Source: CAYZHM01 sp964478225 (GTDB lineage: Bacteria; Pseudomonadota; Alphaproteobacteria; Micavibrionales; Micavibrionaceae). From it: a stretch of DNA of 64,000 bases. The notes below the pieces were generated by a model, which did not search any database, was not told where the DNA came from, and saw only the letters and a program-made list of their open reading frames with translations. Position numbers and translations under genes: made by a program. Below, one piece after another: positions 43,780 through 52,800 of the stretch (the first letter of the stretch is position 1; each line of letters starts with the position of its first letter). The stretch spans positions 14,811 to 78,810 of the forward strand of contig CAYZHM010000008.1 in assembly GCA_964478225.1 (NCBI GenBank). The letters run 5' to 3'.

Positions 43780-45120
43780 CTAAACGATCAACATACCGTC
43801 TGTGACCATATCTTCGGGATTGGAAGAGAAGAAATTGCGAGAATTGGTGAGGACGAGGATGTTTTGCATTGCAGCATTGCCCCCTGCCCCATCCGCATCC
43901 ACGGCGATTGTGACTTCATTCTTGTTAAAGTCCCATTTCACCTGAATGAAGTCTCTTATTGAATTTGTTAAATGATCATAGGAGCTTAGAACGTCTGATA
44001 AATCTATTTTATCACCCTCCGCAGGATCGAAATAATCAATTGTGTCTACAAATCCAAAGGTGGTTGCTTTCTCATAGACGAATGTGTCTGCTCCGCTGCC
44101 GCCATTCAGCAAATCATTGCCTTTTCCGCCTACTAGAATATCATTACCGGCATCTCCATAAAGTTTGTCATTTCCCGAGTAACCATAGATGCGGTCACTG
44201 TCATTTCCTCCGCCGAGAGTGTCACTGCTGGAGGCGCCGTGAATGACATCGTTGCCCGCATAGGCCTGTACGACTTGCTTTGCAAGGGTTGTGGTTTCGC
44301 TGTACTGTGCTGGCTGCCCAAAGGCGTTTTTGATCAGCAAAAGATCTGTTCCATCGACAATGCCATCACCGTTGGTGTCGGCGAAATTAGGACCGGTTTT
44401 GCCAAAATTACGCTGCCAAGATAAAAAATCTGCCCCGTCAACACGGCCGTCTTGCGTGGCATCTGCGGCCGGCGTCATGCGCCCAAGCATGATGTTATCA
44501 TCGGTTTCTTTGCCGTAGACAACATTAACTCCGCCGAGCGTAAAGGCGGCTTCGCCCGTCGCGTATTTCTGTTCATCGGCTATAACCAGCTTAACAGCCT
44601 TTTCAATAACAGTGGATTCAGTTACTGGGATCCCGCTGCCGCCCCCGCCCGCAGCGAATGATCCTTCCTGAACTTGTTGCTGTTGTTGCTGTTGTTGAAC
44701 CTGCGTTTGAGTTTCAGCAGGCAAGGAGACACCTGCTTCATTCATAATATTAACAAACCATCCTATATCATTGAAATCAATTGATCCATCAGGGCTACCG
44801 TGGACATTCGGAGAGACTGAATATTTGGTTTGATAAGCTTGAGCATCAAGGAGTCCAAGTGCAAAAGCGTCAACATCACCAATATCGAGATGACCGTTTC
44901 TGTTCATGTCTCCGGCGAGAACGGGTGCAGCAAATTGTGCAACAACTTGTTGGGGAGTTTCAATCGTTTTAGAGCTCACCATCACAAAATTGGGCTGAAA
45001 GACAAAAGCACTTTCGTGGACTTCAGATATGTTTTTGTCCAAATCGTCAGGCTTGAGTGAACTGGTGTCATTACCCAAGGCGGCGCTGGAAAAGACTTGA
45101 GATAGCTCCGAAAAAGACAT
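43780..45120 (-). CDS. RTX protein carrying dockerin-like calcium repeats and a polyglutamine linker
   Basis: I start at the ATG at 45120, since the upstream GTG has no ribosome site. The 446-residue protein has four dockerin or EF-hand-type loops (GDMNRNGHLDIGDVDAFALG, GSPDGSIDFNDIGWF, DATQDGRVDGADFLSW, DTNGDGIVDGTDLLLI), the style seen mainly in Planctomycetes proteins. A run of eight glutamines lies near residue 145. From about residue 290 come RTX nonapeptides (YAGNDVIHG, YGYSGNDKLYGDAGNDILVGG), and the C terminus ends DGMLIV, a type I secretion tail. It appears to join two calcium-binding repeat types in one exported protein. Function is unknown; adhesion or matrix binding is plausible. 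Confidence 0.85.
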   Translation of the reverse strand: MSFSELSQVFSSAALGNDTSSLKPDDLDKNISEVHESAFVFQPNFVMVSSKTIETPQQVVAQFAAPVLAGDMNRNGHLDIGDVDAFALGLLDAQAYQTKYSVSPNVHGSPDGSIDFNDIGWFVNIMNEAGVSLPAETQTQVQQQQQQQQVQEGSFAAGGGGSGIPVTESTVIEKAVKLVIADEQKYATGEAAFTLGGVNVVYGKETDDNIMLGRMTPAADATQDGRVDGADFLSWQRNFGKTGPNFADTNGDGIVDGTDLLLIKNAFGQPAQYSETTTLAKQVVQAYAGNDVIHGASSSDTLGGGNDSDRIYGYSGNDKLYGDAGNDILVGGKGNDLLNGGSGADTFVYEKATTFGFVDTIDYFDPAEGDKIDLSDVLSSYDHLTNSIRDFIQVKWDFNKNEVTIAVDADGAGGNAAMQNILVLTNSRNFFSSNPEDMVTDGMLIV

Positions 45121-45182
45121 ATTTACACCCACTCTTTGAATTCTATAAAATTACGCTTATTCTTTCATACTATAGAATAAGA

Positions 45183-45198
45183 ATTAAAATTATGTAAA
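45183..45198 (-). promoter_or_regulatory. 16-base element shared with the giant RTX gene's upstream region
   Basis: Read toward the gene, the element is TTTACATAATTTTAAT. The identical 16 bases occur at 54380-54395, upstream of the other minus-strand RTX gene, at a similar distance from the start (about 60 bases from its near end). A TATAGT (rightmost base 45174) follows after 8 bases, so it may contain a -35 element or a regulator site. Shared sequence is observed; function is inference. Confidence 0.5.
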
Positions 45199-45366
45199 TT
45201 TTCTTAAAATTTTAACTAAACTGATTGATTTTGCAAGGCATTGATATCAATAAATATTTTCCATAAAATCTCCTTTTTGTATGTACGAACGAAGCGGGAA
45301 GAGGGTGTCTTGCTATCTCTTCCTTTCTCGCTTAAAAACAGCTTTTGAATTGAAAAGACCATAAAA

Positions 45367-46362
45367 ATGACCAAAGACCCCATACTTGTGACCGGCGCAG
45401 CAGGATTTATAGGATTTCATACAGCCATTGCCCTTTTGCAACGTGGCGAAACAGTCGTTGGGATTGATAATTTAAATGAATATTATGATGTAACTCTTAA
45501 GCAAGCGAGGCTGCAAGAGCTTGATAATTTTGAGAATTTCAGCTTTGTAAAGGTTGATATTTCGGATAAATCTGCGATGGAAAAATTTTGGGCAGAAAAA
45601 GGACCTTTCATCCGGGTCGTGCACTTGGCTGCGCAAGCTGGGGTCAGGTATTCCATTCAAGATCCTTACACTTATATAACCAGCAACTGTTTGGGGCACC
45701 TTACCGTTATGGAGATGTGCCGCCACACAGACAATTTTGAGCATTTGGTGTATGCAAGCTCATCTTCCGTGTATGGAGGTAACACCAAACTCCCCTTCTC
45801 TGTTGATGACGAGGTCAATCTTCCCATTTCTTTATATGCAGCAACCAAGCGAAGCGATGAGTTGATGAGCCAGTCATACAGCCATCTTTATGGCATTCCT
45901 CAGACGGGCCTGCGCTTCTTCACGGTATACGGGCCATGGGGAAGGCCGGATATGGCTCTTTTCATCTTTACGCGCAATATCAGCGAAGGGCGCCCCATTG
46001 AAGTCTATAATAATGGTCATATGAAGCGTGATTTCACCTATGTTGACGATATTGTTAGTGGTGTCGTTGCAACCCTTGATAATCCTCCGCTGAAAACTCA
46101 GACTGAGGCGCCGCACAGGGTTCTGAATATCGGAAATACGCGCAGTGAGAACTTAATGGATTTCATCGATTTGATAGAAAAAGAAGTTGGACGCAAAGCG
46201 GAGATAACTTTCAAAGACATGCAACCAGGAGATGTTAAGGAGACGTACGCAGACGTCTTGAAAACGACAGACGTGACTGGTTATAAACCAAAAACGCCTA
46301 TTTCAGAGGGTGTTCCGCGCTTTGTGAGATGGTATAAGGAATATTACAAAATAGCGTCATAG
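45367..46362 (+). CDS. UDP-glucuronate 4-epimerase-like SDR (GAE/LspL family)
   Basis: The 331-residue protein begins with the NAD-binding VTGAAGFIGFHTA, then DNLNEYYDVTLKQARL, a marker of UDP-uronate epimerases. The catalytic Ser-Tyr-Lys set is in YASSSSVYG and SLYAATKRSDEL (Y-x-x-x-K). It interconverts UDP-glucuronate and UDP-galacturonate, or N-acetyl versions. It could supply uronic acids that the dehydrogenase at 60.7 kb helps make and the asparagine-synthetase-type enzymes amidate. It stands between divergent and convergent RTX/T1SS genes, not in the main glycan run. Confidence 0.9.
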   Translation: MTKDPILVTGAAGFIGFHTAIALLQRGETVVGIDNLNEYYDVTLKQARLQELDNFENFSFVKVDISDKSAMEKFWAEKGPFIRVVHLAAQAGVRYSIQDPYTYITSNCLGHLTVMEMCRHTDNFEHLVYASSSSVYGGNTKLPFSVDDEVNLPISLYAATKRSDELMSQSYSHLYGIPQTGLRFFTVYGPWGRPDMALFIFTRNISEGRPIEVYNNGHMKRDFTYVDDIVSGVVATLDNPPLKTQTEAPHRVLNIGNTRSENLMDFIDLIEKEVGRKAEITFKDMQPGDVKETYADVLKTTDVTGYKPKTPISEGVPRFVRWYKEYYKIAS

Positions 46363-46389
46363 GTGGTTCACCTGACCTTTGGTGATCCG

Positions 46390-47652
46390 TTATTCTCGGA
46401 ACGCATTGGCTTCAATTTGGCGGAATGGCTTCAATATGTAGTCAATAATCTTGCGTTTTCCGGTCATGATGCTTATTTGCGCCGTCATGCCTGGGAAGAC
46501 TGGTTTATCTTTTGCGACGTACGTGTTCTCCAATGAGACTTTGACCTGATAGTATTCGTGGCCATTTTCTTCTTTAAAGCTATCAGGGCTGATGGAGATC
46601 AGTTCCCCTTCAACGCCGCCAAAAACCGTAAAATCATAGGCTGTGATTTTGACCTGAACAGGCAAACCAGGCCATATTTTACCCCGATCATCCGTAGATA
46701 TTTTTGCCTCAACAATCAAAGAGTCATCGAGCGGGATAATTTCCGCCAAAGGTGCGCCAGGGCGAACTACGCCGCCGATTGTATTCATATAAAGCTTTTT
46801 AACTACGCCTTTGATAGGAGAGTTTATCGCAGCGCGATCAACCACATCGTTGGAACTTTTAATTCTTTCTACAAGCTGTTGAAGTTGAACATTTTTATCG
46901 CTTAATTCCTCCCCGATCTTTGCTTTTATTCCTTCTTTCGCTTCACGAATTTCGTTCACTGCTTCAGAAAGTTCAGCTTTTATGATTGGAATTTGTTTTT
47001 GCAGCTGCGCAATGCGCGTATTAAAACTCTGAACCACGCTTTGGCTCTCAAGATATTTGCTCTCGGAAATAGCGCCAGATGTCTTTAGGCGGCGATTAAT
47101 TTCCAGCTGGTTTTTGGCTGTTTTTTGTTCCGCCAAAACGTTTTGAAGCTGTGTTTGTAGATCATCAAGTTTGTATGTCTTCTGATTTTTGCGCTCCTCA
47201 AGAATGCTGATTTGTTGACCAAACTGGGCTTGTCTTGTTTGAAAAAGTTGCTGCTGATTGGCGGATATTTGGGGCGCTCGTTTAAGCATATCATCGCTAA
47301 TCTCAAAAAATTCTTTGCCATTGTACTCCGCCGACAGACGCTCCAACTCTATCTGCGTAGCTAAAATTTTAATTTGAATCTCTTGCAAATCAGAATCGGC
47401 ATCCTGATTACGGATAATGAACATCGTATCTCCCGGCTCAACATTCTGGCCTTCACGAACAAGGATTTCCGATATAATTCCGCCCTCAAGATGCTGCACT
47501 GTCTTATTTTCGCTGGCCGGGATAACACGGCCTGCCCCCCTCACCTGCTGGTCAATGTCGCTGTTTGCTGCCCACAGAAAGAATAAGACAAGGGCTATCG
47601 CACTCAAAAAAAGGACAAGGCGATAGCGCGGTTTTCGCTCGTCGTCGATCAT
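46390..47652 (-). CDS. HlyD-family membrane fusion protein of a type I secretion system
   Basis: The 420-residue protein has one N-terminal membrane segment (LVLFLSAIALVLFFLWA, about residues 12-28), then GAGRVIPASENKTVQHLEGGIISEILVREGQNV, the biotinyl-lipoyl-like half motif, a long coiled coil (about 85-270) and AAINSPIKGVVKKLYMNTIGGVVRPG. It bridges the ABC exporter to the outer-membrane channel. Its start overlaps the ABC gene stop by 4 bases. Confidence 0.93.
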   Translation of the reverse strand: MIDDERKPRYRLVLFLSAIALVLFFLWAANSDIDQQVRGAGRVIPASENKTVQHLEGGIISEILVREGQNVEPGDTMFIIRNQDADSDLQEIQIKILATQIELERLSAEYNGKEFFEISDDMLKRAPQISANQQQLFQTRQAQFGQQISILEERKNQKTYKLDDLQTQLQNVLAEQKTAKNQLEINRRLKTSGAISESKYLESQSVVQSFNTRIAQLQKQIPIIKAELSEAVNEIREAKEGIKAKIGEELSDKNVQLQQLVERIKSSNDVVDRAAINSPIKGVVKKLYMNTIGGVVRPGAPLAEIIPLDDSLIVEAKISTDDRGKIWPGLPVQVKITAYDFTVFGGVEGELISISPDSFKEENGHEYYQVKVSLENTYVAKDKPVFPGMTAQISIMTGKRKIIDYILKPFRQIEANAFRE

Positions 47653-49736
47653 GCTCCTGTCCCTCCTCCCAGCTTTTGGAGGATGTCATCGCGGGGCCCA
47701 TCCGCAACAATACGGCCGCGATCAATAAGAATAAGGCGGTCCACAAGTTTTAATAAAGGCGTGCGGTGGGTGATTAATATAAGGGTCTTGTCCTTAAGAT
47801 AGGTCGCAAAAGTATCTTGCATCTGCCGCTCCAGATTTTGATCCATCCCATTTGTAGGCTCATCAAAAATCAGGATCTCAGGATCATGCAACAATGCTCT
47901 TGCAAGGGCTATGGATTGCTGCTGCCCCCCTGAAAGCCTTTCCCCGTTTTCTCCTATTTCCGTGTCAAATCCACGTGAGGTTTGTTCAAGAAAATATTCT
48001 AGCCCAGATAATTTTATAACCTCGCGAAAACGTTCTTCGCTGATGTGTTCACGGCCCATTGTGATGTTTTCACGCAAAGATCCTGAAAAGAAGAAGGATT
48101 TTTGAGGAATTGTGCCAACATGCGCGCGAAACTGTGCCGGGTGATAGGAATCCAGAACTTGATGATCAATCAGGATATTGCCGCTAACTGGTCTTACAAA
48201 TCCATTAAGGATTTTTGTGATAGTGCTTTTTCCTGCCCCAGTTTTTCCAATTATTCCAACTTTTTCTCCCGGATTAATTTCAAAACTAACCCCCTCAAGG
48301 GCAGGAACAGACTGGCCCGGATAATAATACGTCACATCACGTAGCGTAATTTTCCCTTTAATTTTTGCGCTCTCTTGAATCTTATTTGTGGTCTCCCCTT
48401 CGTACCGCAGATCAAAAATCTTCTTGATCGTTTGCAGAACATCGTAAGACTTTTTCATCTGTGTGAGTGTGCCGGATAGTGCCATAATTGGAGCCAATGC
48501 GCGGCTGGATAGTATGGTGCAGGCGATTAGTCCCCCCACTGTAAGGGCGCCAGCATGTATCTCGTAGACCCCTATTATAATTACCAATACGTTGACCACA
48601 TACATGGCGCTCAGTGACGCATTTTGATTCCATGCCATAAGAGTGTTGCTTTCCTTTGCTGCATCCGCAGCAGTCTCGGTTGCTATAGCCCACTTAAAAA
48701 GACCAGTGCCGGTCGCGCTTAGCATACGCAACGTCTCAGAACCTTCTAGTGTCTCAATCAAAAGAGAAGACTTTCCTTGCATCTCTTTGAAGTTACGGGA
48801 TGTTTTAGATTTGATTGCATTTTGCATGAGAAAAGTAAGCGTAAGGATGAAAATAGCTGCACAAATTGGAACCAGTACTATTTTCAAATTAATGGTGCCT
48901 ATGACGAAAATGAAAAGCAGGAAGAAAGGGAAGTCGACCATGGCCGGGCCAAGCTTTGTGGTATAAAAATCTCTTAACCCTTGGATTTCTTTGAATAAAT
49001 TAGCCTTCTGTCCGACCGCCATATTCAAGTCAATTTGAGGAATGGCAAGCAACCGTTGCATGAGTTCAAAATCAAATTGCGCTCCGATTTTGCTGCTGAG
49101 CCCTTCAAGGATATGATTGCGCAAAATCTTAAAAAGGAAATCAAAGGCCAAGGCCAGAAAGATTCCCACAGCAAGGACAATAAGGGTATCCAAAGCAAAA
49201 TTGGGGACCACGCTGTCATACACGTTCATGCTGAATAAGGGCAAAGCCAAAGCAAACATATTGATAAAGGCAGAGGCCAAAATGACCTCCAAAAAACGAT
49301 CCCAGTAAGTCGTTACAGGGCCCCAGATCCAGTTCGAAAACAACGTTCTTGTGTCCCCCGCGCCAGGATCCAGAATAATCACATAGCCCGTAAATTCGTC
49401 TTTTAATTGGTCTATGTGTTTGTCTGTAATTCCTTCTTCCGGAAAGTATATTTTACCTTGATGCGTTTTCGCCGGAAGCAGCACGCAAGCTTGATTGTTT
49501 TTGAGTAATAAAATGAGCGGCTTATCATTTTCATGCAAAAACCTTAGGGATTTTTTGCTGACCCTGCTTTTGACGCCAATCTTATTGGTAAGGGCTGGAA
49601 TGTCATCCTGGGTAATTTCGCCGTGTGCTCTTGGCAATTCCGAGAGAGCTCCGCACAGATTAATATGTTTGCCATAAAGCGATAGGGCAAAGCGCAGGCT
49701 TTCAATCAGGGAATTTTGAGGAGGCGTTTGTAACAT
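47649..49736 (-). CDS. Type I secretion ABC transporter with C39-like N-terminal domain
   Basis: The 695-residue protein has an N-terminal C39-peptidase-like domain (about 1-130) without a recognisable catalytic Cys, as in RTX exporters (LapB/HlyB type) where it holds the unfolded substrate. Several membrane segments follow, then the ATPase: GKTGAGKST (Walker A, about 515), LSGGQQQSIALARALL and ILIFDEPTNGMD, which is the adhesin-exporter variant of Walker B. No clear ribosome site precedes the ATG. It lies 79 bases downstream of the giant RTX gene, which is its likely main substrate. Confidence 0.93.
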   Translation of the reverse strand: MLQTPPQNSLIESLRFALSLYGKHINLCGALSELPRAHGEITQDDIPALTNKIGVKSRVSKKSLRFLHENDKPLILLLKNNQACVLLPAKTHQGKIYFPEEGITDKHIDQLKDEFTGYVIILDPGAGDTRTLFSNWIWGPVTTYWDRFLEVILASAFINMFALALPLFSMNVYDSVVPNFALDTLIVLAVGIFLALAFDFLFKILRNHILEGLSSKIGAQFDFELMQRLLAIPQIDLNMAVGQKANLFKEIQGLRDFYTTKLGPAMVDFPFFLLFIFVIGTINLKIVLVPICAAIFILTLTFLMQNAIKSKTSRNFKEMQGKSSLLIETLEGSETLRMLSATGTGLFKWAIATETAADAAKESNTLMAWNQNASLSAMYVVNVLVIIIGVYEIHAGALTVGGLIACTILSSRALAPIMALSGTLTQMKKSYDVLQTIKKIFDLRYEGETTNKIQESAKIKGKITLRDVTYYYPGQSVPALEGVSFEINPGEKVGIIGKTGAGKSTITKILNGFVRPVSGNILIDHQVLDSYHPAQFRAHVGTIPQKSFFFSGSLRENITMGREHISEERFREVIKLSGLEYFLEQTSRGFDTEIGENGERLSGGQQQSIALARALLHDPEILIFDEPTNGMDQNLERQMQDTFATYLKDKTLILITHRTPLLKLVDRLILIDRGRIVADGPRDDILQKLGGGTGA

Positions 49737-49815
49737 GCGAAAAACAATCTGAAATGCAAAATCGTGATCTCATTGTACAGATTTTACAATAGTTGCGAAA
49801 CAAGCGATTTATATC

Positions 49816-52800
49816 TTAAGACGTTGCAACGGTTTCAATTTCCAAGGTTACTGTTTCTGTGGGATCGCTGTCACTTGTAAACACGTAGGTGTTAACATTG
49901 TCTAGTGAATCGCTGTTCGTGAGGGAATAACCGGTTGGAATGATATTCAAGTCGAAGTCAGATCCTACGGCTAGTCGCAGCTTATTATTGGCATCTGTAA
50001 TGCCAATAATATCATTCATGGATAAATCAAATTGATCTCCACCGAAAAGCGTGGAGCCCGTGAAATCAATTTCTTCTATGTCGTTGAATATGGAATTTAG
50101 AGTAAGCCCGTCATCAGATAGCCCACCGCTGAGCGCAATGCGATCATAGCCTGTGCCTCCGTTGATTAAAGAAAAGTCTGCCAATTCAGAAGTGTCCAGA
50201 TTAAAGGTGTCGTTGTGCGAGCCTCCAATAATCTTCTCAATATCGATCAATGCATCTGTGCCTAATACAGTTCCGCCCGCTGCGCTAGTCTTAATTACGG
50301 CCCCGGATTCATAGCGAATTGAGCCATTATGCGCTGTATATACAGCCGTGTCCGCCCCATCTCCCCCATTGAGTGTATTGCTTCCGCCACGTCCTTCAAG
50401 AACATCGTCCCCTGCCCCGCCTGCAAGGATGTTGTCATAGCTGTTGCCCATGAGGTGGTCGTTATAATCAGATCCTGTGACGTTCTCAATGTCATAAAGT
50501 TCGTCAAATAACCCGTCTCCATCCCTCCAAGCCATGTTGTCATTCAGATCAACTTCAACATAGTCTGCGGCCAAGGAATAATCTGCAGTATCGTTACCAT
50601 TGCCGCCGTCTAAGATGTCGTAGCCTTTGCCGCCGATGAGGGTGTCGTTGCCTTCGCCCCCGTTAAGCTGATCTTCGCCATCCATACCCGAAATAACATC
50701 ATTCCCCATAAAGCCTTCAAGAAGATTATTACCTGACGAGCCTGTAATAACATCATCAAAGCGGCTTCCTAGAACGTTTTCTATATTTGAAAAACTGTTG
50801 CCCAAATTATCCATATTGGTGGAAAGATTGATGTTGAAATTAAGATTTGAATTCAATGTGTTATAGCCAATCGTATCAATTCCGGTACCGCCATCTATGA
50901 CGTCGGCTCCAGTGTGATACATGATAAAGTTATCATGGCCTTCATCGCCGAAAAGAGTGTCATTCCCAGCACCGCCCGCAATCGTATCATTGCCAGTCCC
51001 GCCATAGATTGTATCGTTGCCAGTATCTCCAACCAGATTATCGTTCCCGCCTCGTCCATAAAGAATATCATCGCCGGCATTGCCCCGGAAATAGTTGTTG
51101 AGATCATTTCCTTTTATGATGTCACCAGCTAAGGCATAGTTTGAGCCATAGATATTCTCGATATTTTTGATTAAATCAGTTTTTCCATCGGCGGTAATTG
51201 TGACTTCGCTGTACCCATCAGCATTGGTAATTTCCATATCAACAACAATGTTTTTCTGATATAGATAAGTGATCGTGTCTACAAAAATGGCATCGCCACC
51301 GTCATAAATATCATTGCCAAGGCTTCCAGAGAAATTATCTGCGCCTGCACCGCCATTGAAATTATTATTTCTGCTATCTCCCACGAAATAATCGTCAAAA
51401 TTCGAGCCGTAGATTTTTTCTATGGATTTTATCTTATCGATCGTTCCATTGATGTCTTTGCCTACTTCGTTATAGCCATTTGAATCAATGGTATTCATTG
51501 TCACATAAATTCTTTCTCCATTATTGTGATAATCTAAGATATCCTCTCCGTCACCCCCATCAATCGTGTCGGCACCCAAACTTGACAAAATCGTGTCGTT
51601 CCCTGCGCCTGAGACAATGATATTGTTTGCAGAAGATCCGTGAATGCTATCGTTTCCAGCACCTGTTCGAATGTTTTCAAATCCATACAGGGCGTCACTA
51701 CCCATGCTGCCTGTTGCTGTTCCTGTTTCTCCACCTATATCAACAGAGATACCGCCCGCAGCAGCACTATAATCAATTGTGTCTATGCCCTCATCTCCGA
51801 AGAAGGTGTCATTGCCATCGCTACCGTAAAAATAATCATCTCCTGCCAGCCCTCGCGCATAGTCGTTTTCGTGAGATGACGAGATAAAAGTGTCGTTATG
51901 ATTTGTGAGGTCATAACGAGAGAAGCCTGCAAAGAGTGTGGTGTTGGCGCCGTGTCTTGCTGTGCTTTCTTTAACATCAACCTGTACCGAGGTTGCCAAA
52001 TCATGAAAACTGATAGTATCCAAGCCGCCGCCGCCGTTAAGTGTATTGTTTCCTGTTCCTCCTGCAATGAAATCGTTCCCTGTTCCACCAGTGATTATAT
52101 CATTGCCTGCACCGCCAATAAGAAAACGCCCCGTCCCGTTATTAACCATGACGTCGTCTGCGGTGGTTCCGATGAGTTTGGTAATGTTTCTTATACGATC
52201 TGTCTCTCCATTGATATAAACGGATGTATATTGTTCTGCATCTGTCGTATTGAAATTAACATTTAACCCTGCAGGGCTTGCAAACTGGCTGTAATCGACA
52301 CTGTTTACAACTCCTGTGACTCCTGCAATTCCGTCATCGCCATCAATCGTATCATCGCCATCATTTAGCTCAGCAATAAACAAGTCTGATCCCGCACCCC
52401 CAACCAACCTATCATTGCCGCCCGCTCCAATAAGTGTATCATCGCCTGCGTCGCCCCAAATAATGTTGGAAGCGGCATCTCCATAAAGATAATCATTGCC
52501 TTTACCGCCGACCATGCGTTCAAAGTTGGCAAGCGTTGATATGGCGCCGCCAATGTTGGCAGTTCCTGTAGTCAAGTTTGCATTAACAGTTGTATTCGTA
52601 AAATCAAAGCGCACAGTGTCAACGCCTTCGCCGCCATCCAGGGCATTGTTGCCCAGATAGCCAGAGATAGTGTCATTGCCTGCTCCACCCTTGATATTGT
52701 TATCAAGCTCATTGCCGGTCAGAATATCTGATCCGCTACCGCCAACCAGATTTTCAAATCCTTTTATGCTCTGAACATATTGTGCATTATTAATGCTCGC

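Noticed and set aside
44670..44720. CAG/CAA repeat as a microsatellite or phase-variation tract
   Set aside because: The codons are mixed and the unit is a triplet, so length change would not shift the frame. It encodes a polyglutamine linker in the dockerin-RTX protein.
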